Origin: Bacteroides fragilis
Lineage (GTDB): Bacteria > Bacteroidota > Bacteroidia > Bacteroidales > DTGW01
Assembly (NCBI GenBank): GCA_945889005.1
Contig: CAMDBI010000028.1
Location: forward strand, 1-45,689
Direction of reading: 5' to 3'
Length of the DNA: 45,689 nucleotides
Shown here: positions 1 to 8,852 of the stretch, piece after piece
How positions within the stretch are numbered: the first letter of the stretch is position 1
Layout: each line of letters opens with the position of its first letter
The notes under the pieces: model-generated
What the model saw: only the letters and a program-made list of their open reading frames with translations
The model's database searches: none
Told to the model about the DNA's origin: nothing
Made by a program: the position numbers and the translations under genes

Positions 1-2
1 TT

Positions 3-2477
3 ACCGATAGTCTTGAAGTGTTATTGGATAATGCAAATAAGTCGGAAAAAGCCGATATTCAACTTCTTCTTGCTAATGAATATGTTTCGACTGATTTGGA
101 AAAAACTGTCGAATATGCTCAAAAAGCTATTAATTATTTTTCAAATAAAGATAAAAAGAGCAAAGTAGCCGAAGCATACAGTTATATTGGCGAAGCATAT
201 TCATTTAATGATGATTACCAGAGTTGCATAACTAACTATTTAAAAGCAATTTCTCTGTATCAACAAGATGAAAACTCCGAAGGGCTTGCCAAGGCATACA
301 ATGGTATAGGTATGAATGGGTTTTACTTTCAAAATAGTCAGGCAAGTATTGAAGATGCAATTAAATATTTCAATTTAGCTTTAAATGAGTCAAAAAAATA
401 TCCGCTTCAACAAGCAAATGCACTAAACAATCTGGGTTCGGCTTCAAAGAGAAAAGGCGAATTCGACAAAGCGCTAGAATATTGGAACAAAGCCCTTGTT
501 ATTGTCGAAAAAGAAGACGACAAAAAGATCAAAGCAAAAATAAATAACAATTTAGGGATTTTGTTTTTTGATTTGGGTAGATTTGAAGATGCCGTAAAAC
601 ACTACGAAATTTATGGGAATGTTCAAAAAGAAATGGGTAATGCTAGAGGTCATGGCATTGCATTGAACAATATTGGTAATGCTTATTGGAGGAACGGGAA
701 GTTTCAATTGGCAATTGCCAATTACCAGGAAGCCTTGAAAATATTTGAGAAGATAGATTTCCCAGAAGGTGTTTCGACCTGTTTTAACAATATCGGAGTC
801 ATTTATCAACTAATCAATAATTTTCCAAAAGCACTCGAGTTTCATCACAAAGCACTTGATGTAAGGCTTTTGATTGGGGATAAAACAGAAATTTTAAAAA
901 CATATTCTAATATTGGTGTCGTTCAATCGCTCATACTCAATGATAACTTTTCCAGAAAATACGGAACGAATTGGGAAAAGGATATTTTTAAAAAACTAAC
1001 TCCTTCACAGGTGCTCGATCAATACAAGGAAAGTATTGATAATTATAAAAAATCTTTAAAACTGAGTGAGGAAATCAATGATTTGCCCGGTGTAGCAAAA
1101 GCACTCAACAACCTGGGTTTGGCCTACAACTATTCGGGATTTTACAATAATGCACTTAATTATACAGAAAGAGCCTACAAAATCAATTTGCAATTGAGTG
1201 TTGAACCAGAACAGGTTACAAACTTAATTTTGTTGGGGAGCAACTATTACAAGCTGGGGAATCTTACAATTTCTGATCAATATCTAAATATGGCAGAGGA
1301 TTTGGCCATTAAACTGGATTTAAAAGATAAATTAAAAGACGTTTACCAATATCAGTCCGACTTGTATGAACGCAAAGGTGAGCACGATAAAGCACTGATT
1401 GCTTACAAAAAATATACCGAAATCAAAGATACACTTCTCAATAAAGAGAACTATAAGCAAATGACCGAGTTGCAAACTCAATACGAATCGGATAAACAAA
1501 AACAGCAAATCGTGTTACTCAACAAAGATCAGGCACTTAAAGAAAGCCAAATCAGGCAACAGAGGTGGGCAATCTTTATTTTTATATTAATCATACTTAT
1601 GGTTGCTGTTGTGGTTGTGGTTATTATCAAACAATACAACCAAAAGAAAAAGGCTAACCTCGCCCTGGCTCAGAAAAACGATGAGTTGGCACTTAAGAAT
1701 GACCTTATTACCCATCAGAAAAAGGAGATAACCGACAGTATCATGTATGCACGCCGTATACAGTCTGCAATACTGCCGCCCCAAGAGTTTTTAAACAAAG
1801 AATTGCCCGAACATTTTATCCTTTATCGACCACGCGACATAGTAAGTGGCGATTTTTATTGGATACACGAGAAAAATGGGCGAATGTACGTGATTACAGC
1901 CGATTGTACAGGTCACGGCGTTCCGGGTGCTTTTATGAGTATGTTGGGAACATCGTTACTCAATCAGATTATTACCGTTAACGATCATTTGCCTGCCAAT
2001 GAAATACTCAATATGCTACGTAGCCAGATTATTACATCGTTACATCAAACTGGAAAAGAAGGCGAAAACAAAGACGGTATGGATTTGGTTTTTTATATTT
2101 TCGACAAAAACGATTTTAGTCTTCAATATGCAGGGGCCAATAATCCGCTTATAATTGTTAGAAATGGCGAGCTAATTGAATTTAAGGCCGATAAAATGCC
2201 TATCGGAATTCATATTATGAGTCATCAACCTTTTAATAACAATATATTTCAACTCGAAAAAGGCGATTGCCTCTATTCGTTTTCCGATGGTTATCCCGAT
2301 CAGTTTGGTGGACCAAATGGCAAAAAGTTTATGGTTAAGCAATTGAAGCAAATGTTGGTCGACAATGCTTCGAAAAACATGAAACAACAACGCGATGTAC
2401 TCGAAAAAGCAATTTTAGATTGGATTGGAGAGGTAGATCAAATCGACGATATATTGGTAATAGGGGTAAGGGTATAA
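3..2477 (+). CDS. TPR-repeat membrane sensor with C-terminal SpoIIE (PP2C-type) phosphatase, 5' partial
   Basis: The reading frame is open from the first base of the window (codons for TDSLEV precede the GTG at 18), so the true start lies upstream and the gene is cut. About eight or nine tetratricopeptide repeats fill residues 1-480 (numbered from the GTG), with recurring NNLG/NNIG and A-A helix signatures. A short coiled linker follows, then one strongly hydrophobic segment at about 517-539. The C-terminal 240 residues form a SpoIIE/PP2C-type serine phosphatase with the metal-binding motifs SGDFYW, ADCTGHGVPGAFM, FSDGYPDQFGG and a final DDILVIG. TPRs are probably periplasmic and the phosphatase cytoplasmic. 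In this family the enzyme usually dephosphorylates an anti-sigma-factor antagonist; no partner gene is visible here. The same linker plus phosphatase recurs in the propeller protein at 8853-12170. Confidence 0.9.
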   Translation, partial: TDSLEVLLDNANKSEKADIQLLLANEYVSTDLEKTVEYAQKAINYFSNKDKKSKVAEAYSYIGEAYSFNDDYQSCITNYLKAISLYQQDENSEGLAKAYNGIGMNGFYFQNSQASIEDAIKYFNLALNESKKYPLQQANALNNLGSASKRKGEFDKALEYWNKALVIVEKEDDKKIKAKINNNLGILFFDLGRFEDAVKHYEIYGNVQKEMGNARGHGIALNNIGNAYWRNGKFQLAIANYQEALKIFEKIDFPEGVSTCFNNIGVIYQLINNFPKALEFHHKALDVRLLIGDKTEILKTYSNIGVVQSLILNDNFSRKYGTNWEKDIFKKLTPSQVLDQYKESIDNYKKSLKLSEEINDLPGVAKALNNLGLAYNYSGFYNNALNYTERAYKINLQLSVEPEQVTNLILLGSNYYKLGNLTISDQYLNMAEDLAIKLDLKDKLKDVYQYQSDLYERKGEHDKALIAYKKYTEIKDTLLNKENYKQMTELQTQYESDKQKQQIVLLNKDQALKESQIRQQRWAIFIFILIILMVAVVVVVIIKQYNQKKKANLALAQKNDELALKNDLITHQKKEITDSIMYARRIQSAILPPQEFLNKELPEHFILYRPRDIVSGDFYWIHEKNGRMYVITADCTGHGVPGAFMSMLGTSLLNQIITVNDHLPANEILNMLRSQIITSLHQTGKEGENKDGMDLVFYIFDKNDFSLQYAGANNPLIIVRNGELIEFKADKMPIGIHIMSHQPFNNNIFQLEKGDCLYSFSDGYPDQFGGPNGKKFMVKQLKQMLVDNASKNMKQQRDVLEKAILDWIGEVDQIDDILVIGVRV

Positions 2478-2650
2478 GTGGATAAAGTTAAAAGTTTGTA
2501 AAGTAGAAAGTAGAAATGTTTTTGTTTTTAAAAAAAATCCATAATTTTAATGGTTTTCATTAAACAATTGATTTGTCGGTTGTGTTATTAAAATGCAAAA
2601 GCTAACAGTAGCTTAAGTCTATCAAAGTAATAATTTAAAAAAGCAACGAT

Positions 2651-3964
2651 ATGCCAAATTTAAAAGAAAAATTAGCTGAAAAGATCGACCAATGGCGTCC
2701 ACGTACTCAACGTTTACTCGAAGAATATGGCGATGTGGTAGTTGATCAGGTGACTATAAGTCAGATAATTGGGGGTATGCGCGACATCAAATGTTTGGTA
2801 ACCGACATTTCGAATCTCGACCCCGAAGAAGGCATACGTTACAGGGGCTATACATTGCCCGAGCTATTTGCAAAACTTCCACGTGCACAGGGCTCTGAAT
2901 ACCCTTATGTAGAAGGGTGTATCTATTTGTTGCTTACCGGCGATATACCTACCGAAGAAGAAGTGTCGGATGTGATCGACGAAATATCGAAACGACGCAT
3001 TGTTCCCCGATATGTATATGATGTAATAGATGCATTTCCCGACATAAGCCATCCAATGGCTATGTTTTCAACCGCAATATTGACCATGAACCGCGAGTCG
3101 CTTTTCAATAAGAAATATCATGCAGGCATATCGAAAAAGCAATATTGGGATCCGATGTACGAAGACAGCATGAACCTAATGGCAAAATTGCCTGAAATTG
3201 CTGCGTATATTTATGCAAAAGTTTACAAAAAACCTCATCAAGTGCAGTCGAATCCCATACTTGATTATGGTGCTAACTTTGCACACATGATGGGCATCGA
3301 AAAACCTTACGACGACGTTTCCCGTCTTCACTTTATTCTTCATGCCGACCACGAAAGCGGCAACGTGAGTGCACATACCGGGCATTTGGTTGGTAGTTCG
3401 CTGTCGGACATTTACCTTTCTATTTCGGCCATGATCAATGGTTTGGCAGGTCCACTACATGGCTTGGCCAATCAGGAAGTGCTAATTTGGCTTATTGATG
3501 TGATGAAAAAAATGGGCGACAAAGTACCTACCGAACCGGAGTTGCGCCAATATGTATGGGATACCCTTAAAGCCGGACATGTTATTCCGGGCTTTGGACA
3601 TGCTGTATTGCGCAAAACAGACCCTCGATACATGATTCAGCGCGAGTTTGCTCTCAAACACATGGCCACCGACCCAATGATGCAATATGTCGATATGTTG
3701 TACCGAGTTGTACCACCTGTATTGATCGAACAAGGTAAAGCAAAGAATCCATGGCCCAATGTCGATGCGCATTCTGGAGCTATACAATGGCACTATGGCG
3801 TTAAGGAGTATGATTTCTATACTGTATTATTTGGCATTGGACGAGCAATTGGTATCTGTGCCAATGTTATTTGGGACAGAGCATTGTTGTACCCGCTCGA
3901 AAGACCTAAATCGCTTACAACAGATCAACTCGAAGAAATAGCTATGAAAAGCGCTAAAAAATAA
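2651..3964 (+). CDS. gltA: Citrate synthase, mitochondrial/eukaryotic-like type
   Basis: Condenses oxaloacetate and acetyl-CoA to citrate at the entry of the TCA cycle, in the cytoplasm. The 437-residue protein matches the eukaryotic-type (type I) group rather than the E. coli hexameric type. It carries the block LHADHESGNVSAHT, the active-site histidines in PLHGLANQEVL (His270) and GFGHAVLRKTDPRY (His317), and the catalytic aspartate in WPNVDAHSGA (Asp372). These correspond to pig heart His274, His320 and Asp375. The ATG start gives a normal N terminus (MPNLKEKLAEKI). The gene is flanked by a 173-bp AT-rich upstream gap, in which I see no clear promoter, and a long inverted repeat downstream, so it is probably monocistronic. 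Confidence 0.95.
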   Translation: MPNLKEKLAEKIDQWRPRTQRLLEEYGDVVVDQVTISQIIGGMRDIKCLVTDISNLDPEEGIRYRGYTLPELFAKLPRAQGSEYPYVEGCIYLLLTGDIPTEEEVSDVIDEISKRRIVPRYVYDVIDAFPDISHPMAMFSTAILTMNRESLFNKKYHAGISKKQYWDPMYEDSMNLMAKLPEIAAYIYAKVYKKPHQVQSNPILDYGANFAHMMGIEKPYDDVSRLHFILHADHESGNVSAHTGHLVGSSLSDIYLSISAMINGLAGPLHGLANQEVLIWLIDVMKKMGDKVPTEPELRQYVWDTLKAGHVIPGFGHAVLRKTDPRYMIQREFALKHMATDPMMQYVDMLYRVVPPVLIEQGKAKNPWPNVDAHSGAIQWHYGVKEYDFYTVLFGIGRAIGICANVIWDRALLYPLERPKSLTTDQLEEIAMKSAKK

Positions 3965-3967
3965 ATT

Positions 3968-4024
3968 TTAAACACAGAGACTATTCGAAATGTTTTTTTT
4001 GTGTTTCAGTGTCTCTGTGTTTAA
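3968..4024. terminator. Perfect 14-bp inverted repeat after citrate synthase
   Basis: Positions 3968-3981 are exactly complementary to 4011-4024 (core AAACACAGAGAC / GTCTCTGTGTTT), separated by a 29-base T-rich loop. The repeat begins four bases after the gltA stop. It may end gltA transcription, although there is no tidy T-run after the 3' arm. The CACAGAGAC core also resembles a simple dispersed intergenic repeat seen in many bacterial genomes, so a terminator role is only inferred. Confidence 0.45.
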
Positions 4025-4030
4025 TAGTAT

Positions 4031-4038
4031 TATATTTG
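4031..4038 (+). promoter_or_regulatory. Bacteroidetes -7 element (TATATTTG) upstream of the lipoprotein gene
   Basis: Exact match to TAnnTTTG, the -7 element of the Bacteroidetes primary sigma factor, 28 bases before the ATG at 4067. No TTG is found at the expected -33 spacing. Confidence 0.4.
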
Positions 4039-4066
4039 CCAATCGTTTACCAAGAACACGGGTTTT

Positions 4067-4516
4067 ATGAATCGTTTATGGCTTATTGTTTTATCAATTT
4101 TTTTGTTTGCTTCGTGTAAGCAAGTGGAAGTTGGTAAAATGCAAGCATTCAATGTAAAAGGTTTCTCGGGCAATTCGCTTACTGTCGATTTGCAATTCGA
4201 AGTATTTAATCAACGCATGTTGCCGGTAACCATAAAACAAAGCGAATTTTCACTTTTAATAGGCGACAGAGAACTTGGGGTAGCCACTTTGCAAAAAGCA
4301 ATTAAACTAAATCCTAATACCTTAGATTCCTATTATTTCCCCGTTGAATTAAATCTTTCGAAAGACATAACATCGTACTTTAGTATTTTTAAAATACTAA
4401 GAAAAAGCAACGAAACGATACTATTAAAGGGCTGGTTAATGGTTCAAACAGGGCCATTTAAAAAGAAAATGAATTTCGAAAAAGAAATAAAGAAAGACGA
4501 AATTCCATTCTTGTAA
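4067..4516 (+). CDS. LEA14/WHy-like lipoprotein
   Basis: A 149-residue protein with a lipoprotein signal peptide: a charged start (MNR), a hydrophobic stretch and a lipobox ending in FASC with Cys17 as the predicted lipidation site. The mature part is beta-rich, and its pattern (NVKGFSGNSLTVDLQFEVFNQRMLPVTI...) resembles LEA type 2/WHy domains, where a short motif about how a residue differs from its neighbours in an NPN-like loop is replaced here by VFNQRMLPV. It is probably tethered to the inner face of the outer membrane. The function of this group in Bacteroidota is not established. It sits just ahead of a SPOR protein gene and may be an independent unit with its own -7 element. Confidence 0.6.
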   Translation: MNRLWLIVLSIFLFASCKQVEVGKMQAFNVKGFSGNSLTVDLQFEVFNQRMLPVTIKQSEFSLLIGDRELGVATLQKAIKLNPNTLDSYYFPVELNLSKDITSYFSIFKILRKSNETILLKGWLMVQTGPFKKKMNFEKEIKKDEIPFL

Positions 4517-4523
4517 TTTTTAT

Positions 4524-4531
4524 TATTTTTG
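4524..4531 (+). promoter_or_regulatory. Bacteroidetes -7 element (TATTTTTG) upstream of the SPOR gene
   Basis: Exact TAnnTTTG match in the 37-base gap between the lipoprotein and the SPOR gene, 22 bases before the ATG at 4554. It could start a transcript covering the SPOR, purF-like and ubiD-like genes. No -33 TTG is visible at normal spacing. Confidence 0.35.
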
Positions 4532-4553
4532 GAGCTTCAACAAAATATCTTCT

Positions 4554-5024
4554 ATGCAAATAAAAATATCGGTTGTAGCGCTAATATTACTCTTCAAGGT
4601 ATCGCTTGGCGCCCAGCATACAGGCGCCAACATTGTTAGCTACGAAGCAATTCAGAAAACACTTTCAAGCTCCACTTCAAATGGAGGATTTCTAAATATT
4701 TATCAAGAAAAGTCGGAGGAAAATCTAATAAAGAAATATGTCGAATTCAGGGCAGAGAAAAATTATTTGCCCATTTATAGAATTAGGATCTATTCAAAAA
4801 CCGGCAATACAGCTAAGAAAGAAGCAGAAAGTGAAATACAGAGATTTGCAAATTTGTTTCCCGAAATATCGCCCTATTTAAAATACGAAGCGCCCGATTT
4901 TAAGGTGTATGTTGGCGATTACAGATCGCAAGTAGAGGCTTTTGTTGCATTAAAAAAAATAAAGAAAGAGTTTCCCAATGCATTTACAGTACCTCCTTCT
5001 TTAAAGACACTCCAATTAAAATAA
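4554..5024 (+). CDS. Exported SPOR-domain protein
   Basis: A 156-residue protein with a cleavable signal peptide (MQIKISVVALILLFKVSLGAQ). The C-terminal half, about residues 75-150, reads as a SPOR domain: a YRIRIYSKTGN strand, a helix rich in A/E/K, then APDFKVYVGDYRSQVEAFVALKKIKKEFPNAFTV. SPOR domains bind denuded peptidoglycan glycan strands and usually mark septal or remodelling sites. The Bacteroidota form, with a short N-terminal linker and a single SPOR domain, is common and little studied. Its stop lies six bases before the start of the purF-like gene, so the two may be co-transcribed, although no functional link is obvious. Confidence 0.75.
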   Translation: MQIKISVVALILLFKVSLGAQHTGANIVSYEAIQKTLSSSTSNGGFLNIYQEKSEENLIKKYVEFRAEKNYLPIYRIRIYSKTGNTAKKEAESEIQRFANLFPEISPYLKYEAPDFKVYVGDYRSQVEAFVALKKIKKEFPNAFTVPPSLKTLQLK

Positions 5025-5030
5025 TAAGTA

Positions 5031-6932
5031 ATGACAGATGAAGTAAAGCACGAGTGCGGAATTGCAATGATTAGGTTGTTGAAGCCCCTAGAGCACTATC
5101 AATTGAAGTATGGTACCTGGAGGTATGGTTTGCAGAAGCTTTATTTGCTCATGGAAAAACAACACAATCGCGGACAAGATGGAGCTGGAATAGCATCGGT
5201 TAAGCTCGATATGCCTCCTGGAAAAGAATACATTTTTCGCAATCGATCGGTAAAAACGATGGCAATTAACGATATATTCAAAAGAATTTATCAAAACTAT
5301 GCCGAAGTTGAACGCGACACCCCCGATTTGCTGAGCGACCCACATTGGGCAAAAGCCAACTTGCCATTTGTAAGTGAGTTGTATCTTGGGCACTTACGAT
5401 ATGGCACATTTGGCAACAATAGCATTGAAAGGGTACACCCAGTTATGCGTCAAAACAATTGGAAGAGTCGAAACCTATTGTTAGCCGGCAATTTCAACCT
5501 TACCAATGTCGACGAATTGTTCAATGTGCTGATTGATTTGGGGCAACATCCAATAGATTTTTCCGACACAGTTACAGTGCTCGAAAATGTTGGGCATTTT
5601 CTCGAAAGCGAAGTTCAACGAAAATTTATTTTATTTAAAACCCAGGGATTTGACAATAAGACTATTTCGCATCTCATTGCCGATCATCTCGACCTAACAG
5701 CAATATTGCGCGAATCGAGCAAGAAGTGGGACGGCGGTTATGCCATTGCAGGTCTTATTGGTCACGGCGATGCATTTGTGATGCGCGACCCTTGGGGCAT
5801 TAGACCAGCATATTACTACTACGACGACGAAGTTGCAGTTGTAACATCGGAGCGTCCTGTAATTCAAACCGTAATGAATGTGTCAGCCGAACAAGTTAAA
5901 GAACTTGAGCCGGGAGGTGCCATTATTATTAAGAAAAACGGATATGTATCGGTCGAAAGTATTAGACCTGCTCAGGAAAAGAGGTCGTGCTCGTTTGAAC
6001 GTATTTATTTTTCGCGTGGAGGAGATAAAGATATTTATGCTGAACGAAAAAAATTAGGTGAATTGCTTACTCCGGCCATTTTAAAAGCAGTAGACAACGA
6101 TGCTGAAAATACAGTATTTTCATACATCCCCAATACAGCCGAATCGTCATTTTATGGCCTAATTAACGGTGTTCAAGAGCATTTGAATGCTACTAAGATT
6201 GACCGCATTAGAGCTGCCAATGGCAATTTGACCGACGAACAGTTCAATGCCATTTTGAATCTCAAGCCCCGCTTCGAAAAGGTTGCCATTAAAGACATCA
6301 AATTACGTACGTTTATTTCACAAGATAAAGGTCGCGACGACTTGGTAGGTCACGTCTACGATATTACCTATGGTACTATTCGTAGTGGAGTCGACAATTT
6401 GGTAGTTATCGACGATTCTATTGTGCGTGGTACCACCCTGAAGCAGAGTATTATAAAGATACTCGACAGGTTAGGGCCCAAGAAAATAGTTATTGTATCG
6501 TCGTCGCCACAAATACGTTATCCCGATTGTTACGGTATAGACATGGCAAAGCTAAACGACTTTATAGCCTTTAAAGCAGCCATTGCATTGCTTAAAGAGA
6601 CTGGTAAAGAGCGGGTAATAAACGAAGTGTATCGCAAATCGAAGGCGCAGCAAGATTTTCCGAAAGAAGAGATTGTCAATTATGTGAAAGATATATACAA
6701 CGAATTTACACCCGAGGAAATATCGCATAAAATTGCACAAATGCTCAAGTCGCCCGAGATAAAAGCAGAAGTGATTATCGTTTATCAAACGGTTGAAAAT
6801 TTGCACAAGGCTTGTCCGGAGCATAAAGGCGACTGGTATTTTACCGGCGACTATCCAACTCCAGGTGGGAACAAAGTGGTAAACCGATCGTTTATAAACT
6901 TTATCGAAGGTCGTGACCAACGTGCATATTAA
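5031..6932 (+). CDS. purF: Amidophosphoribosyltransferase family protein, long Bacteroidetes type
   Basis: PurF makes 5-phosphoribosylamine from PRPP and glutamine, the first committed step of purine synthesis. The N-terminal part is a class II (Ntn) glutaminase: HECGIAM places the catalytic Cys at position 9, as expected if a short propeptide is removed, and QHNRGQDGAGIA and the GHLRYGT block follow. The phosphoribosyltransferase part contains the PRPP loop VVIDDSIVRGTTLKQS. At 633 residues it is about 150 longer than classical PurF, with an insert in the glutaminase half and a C-terminal extension ending in ACPEHKGDWYFTGDYPTPGG. Bacteroidota can carry such a long form besides a standard PurF, so this may be a paralogue. 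The gene lies nine bases before the UbiD-family gene. Confidence 0.8.
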   Translation: MTDEVKHECGIAMIRLLKPLEHYQLKYGTWRYGLQKLYLLMEKQHNRGQDGAGIASVKLDMPPGKEYIFRNRSVKTMAINDIFKRIYQNYAEVERDTPDLLSDPHWAKANLPFVSELYLGHLRYGTFGNNSIERVHPVMRQNNWKSRNLLLAGNFNLTNVDELFNVLIDLGQHPIDFSDTVTVLENVGHFLESEVQRKFILFKTQGFDNKTISHLIADHLDLTAILRESSKKWDGGYAIAGLIGHGDAFVMRDPWGIRPAYYYYDDEVAVVTSERPVIQTVMNVSAEQVKELEPGGAIIIKKNGYVSVESIRPAQEKRSCSFERIYFSRGGDKDIYAERKKLGELLTPAILKAVDNDAENTVFSYIPNTAESSFYGLINGVQEHLNATKIDRIRAANGNLTDEQFNAILNLKPRFEKVAIKDIKLRTFISQDKGRDDLVGHVYDITYGTIRSGVDNLVVIDDSIVRGTTLKQSIIKILDRLGPKKIVIVSSSPQIRYPDCYGIDMAKLNDFIAFKAAIALLKETGKERVINEVYRKSKAQQDFPKEEIVNYVKDIYNEFTPEEISHKIAQMLKSPEIKAEVIIVYQTVENLHKACPEHKGDWYFTGDYPTPGGNKVVNRSFINFIEGRDQRAY

Positions 6933-6941
6933 TATTTGAGT

Positions 6942-8810
6942 ATGGCTTTTAATGGTTTAAATTCGTTTGTAGAACGACTCGAAAAAAAGGATGAACTCAT
7001 AAGGATTAGCGATTTTTTTGACCCTGAGTTAGAAATAACCGAGGTTGCCGATCGCTTTTCGAAACTTAGCGATGGCGGAAAGGCTCTGTTGTTTGAAAAT
7101 AACGGCACTAGATTTCCTCTTCTCATCAATTCTATGGGTTCCGACAAAAGAATTTGCGAGGCGCTTAATTTTGCCGATATTGAACAACCTATAAAGGATA
7201 TTTTACATATTTTACGAGTGTTTGGTGCAAAACCAGATTCTATTTGGGATAAAATAAAGCTGTTGCCAGAACTCAAGAAAATAAGTGATTGGTTTCCCCA
7301 AATTGTTAAAAAGAAGGCTTCTTGTCAGGAAAATATATTGAGAGACCCCGATTTGTCGATACTTCCTGTGCTAAAATGCTGGCCATACGATGGAGGGCGT
7401 TTCATTACCCTACCCTTGGTTCATACTAAAGATCCGGTTACAGGCATTCGTAATCTTGGAATGTATCGTATGCAGGTTTTTGACAGCAAGACAACCGGTA
7501 TGCACTGGCATTTGCACAAAACCGGAGCCAGACATTATGCAGCCTACAAACAATTGGGCAAGCTAATGCCTATTGCCGTTGTACTGGGAGGTGACCCGGC
7601 ATATACTTATTCCGCGACTGCACCCCTTCCCGATAATTTGGACGAATATATTTTAGCCGGTTTTTTGAGAAAAAGAAAAGTTGAACTTGTAAAATGTATT
7701 ACTCAGGACATTGAAGTGCCTATCGATGCCGATATCGTTATTGAGGGTTTTGTCGACCCGTCTGAGGAGCTCGTTTGGGAAGGCCCATTTGGCGACCATA
7801 CAGGATTTTACTCATTGGCCGATTGGTATCCACGGTTTCATGTAACTTGCATTACCCATCGTAACAATGCTATTTACCCGGCAACCATTGTAGGCATACC
7901 GCCACAAGAAGATGCATACATTGCAAAGGCCACCGAGAAAATATTTATCACCCCTATAAAATTGTCTTTGGCTCCCGAAGTAATTGACTTTACGCTTCCA
8001 ATGGAAGGAACTGCTCATAATCTGGTAATAGTTAAAATTAAACAAAGCTACCCGGGACAAGCTGTTAAAGTAATGAACGCAATGTGGGGAGCAGGTCAGA
8101 TGATGTTTAATAAAATAATGGTAGTTGTCGACGCAAATGTCGATATATATAAACCCGACGAAGTTCTGAAAGCAATCGCTCAGAATGTCGATGTTCGCTC
8201 AAATATTCATTTCTCTTCAGGGCCTACCGATGTGCTTGATCATGCTTCATACACATTCGCGTTTTCGGGCAAAATGGGCATTGATGCATGTTCCAAGCCA
8301 GCAATGAATATAAGTAGCGGGAAAAGCGATTTTTTATATTTGAGCAAACTGCCAAACGTAAAGTCGCTCAATTGTATCGAAGCTTATTCAATGCTATTTG
8401 TTGCCATTGAAAAAGATTTGGAATTTGAATTTACTGAGTTCGCTCAAAAAATAGTAAATTTAGATATAACGAACGTTAAATTTATGGTACTTTACGATTC
8501 GAAAGTCGACACAAGTAATACATTTTTGCTTTCGTGGTTAGGCTTAGCCAATATAGACCCCTTGCACGACTGTATGCTTGTCGAAAAATCGGATGCAACA
8601 AATGTTCTGGTAATAAATGCTACCTCTAAAAGAAAATCAGATGGGTTTTTTCGCGATTGGCCCAATGCCATTGCAATGAATGAAGACACAATATTAAAAA
8701 TTGATTCTAAATGGGAAAAGTCTATAAATTATTCATTTTTAGATTCTCCATCCAATTTTTACAAACACCTAATATCAAATGAAGGTGCTGTTCAACACAA
8801 TAATACTTGA
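6942..8810 (+). CDS. UbiD-family decarboxylase
   Basis: A 622-residue prenylated-FMN-dependent (de)carboxylase of the UbiD family, probably cytoplasmic. Visible signatures are the FMN/metal region from GMYRMQVFDSKTTGMHWHLHK to GARHYA, and the active-site strand VWEGPFGDHTGFYS followed by ...THRNNAIYPATIVGIPPQED. Long UbiD homologues of this length in Bacteroidota are usually assigned to menaquinone biosynthesis, by analogy with 3-polyprenyl-4-hydroxybenzoate decarboxylase; the substrate cannot be read from sequence. I chose the ATG at 6942 over the TTG at 6936 because it is a standard codon and leaves nine bases after the purF-like stop. No ubiX (flavin prenyltransferase) gene is visible nearby. 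Confidence 0.85.
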   Translation: MAFNGLNSFVERLEKKDELIRISDFFDPELEITEVADRFSKLSDGGKALLFENNGTRFPLLINSMGSDKRICEALNFADIEQPIKDILHILRVFGAKPDSIWDKIKLLPELKKISDWFPQIVKKKASCQENILRDPDLSILPVLKCWPYDGGRFITLPLVHTKDPVTGIRNLGMYRMQVFDSKTTGMHWHLHKTGARHYAAYKQLGKLMPIAVVLGGDPAYTYSATAPLPDNLDEYILAGFLRKRKVELVKCITQDIEVPIDADIVIEGFVDPSEELVWEGPFGDHTGFYSLADWYPRFHVTCITHRNNAIYPATIVGIPPQEDAYIAKATEKIFITPIKLSLAPEVIDFTLPMEGTAHNLVIVKIKQSYPGQAVKVMNAMWGAGQMMFNKIMVVVDANVDIYKPDEVLKAIAQNVDVRSNIHFSSGPTDVLDHASYTFAFSGKMGIDACSKPAMNISSGKSDFLYLSKLPNVKSLNCIEAYSMLFVAIEKDLEFEFTEFAQKIVNLDITNVKFMVLYDSKVDTSNTFLLSWLGLANIDPLHDCMLVEKSDATNVLVINATSKRKSDGFFRDWPNAIAMNEDTILKIDSKWEKSINYSFLDSPSNFYKHLISNEGAVQHNNT

Positions 8811-8815
8811 TAGAC

Positions 8816-8846
8816 TTGTTATTAAACAATAGAAATGCTATATTAG
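8816..8846 (+). promoter_or_regulatory. Candidate promoter of the propeller/SpoIIE gene
   Basis: TTG at 8816-8818 is followed after 20 bases by TATATTAG (8839-8846), one mismatch from TAnnTTTG. The predicted start of transcription would fall at or just before the ATG at 8853, which would make the mRNA nearly leaderless. Confidence 0.35.
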
Positions 8847-8852
8847 CACTTC

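Noticed and set aside
18-2477. Direct repeats within the TPR gene and within the propeller gene as DNA repeats or CRISPR
   Set aside because: They reflect repeated protein motifs (TPR, DxxGxxWIGT) with divergent codons; no regular spacer-repeat array exists anywhere in the window.
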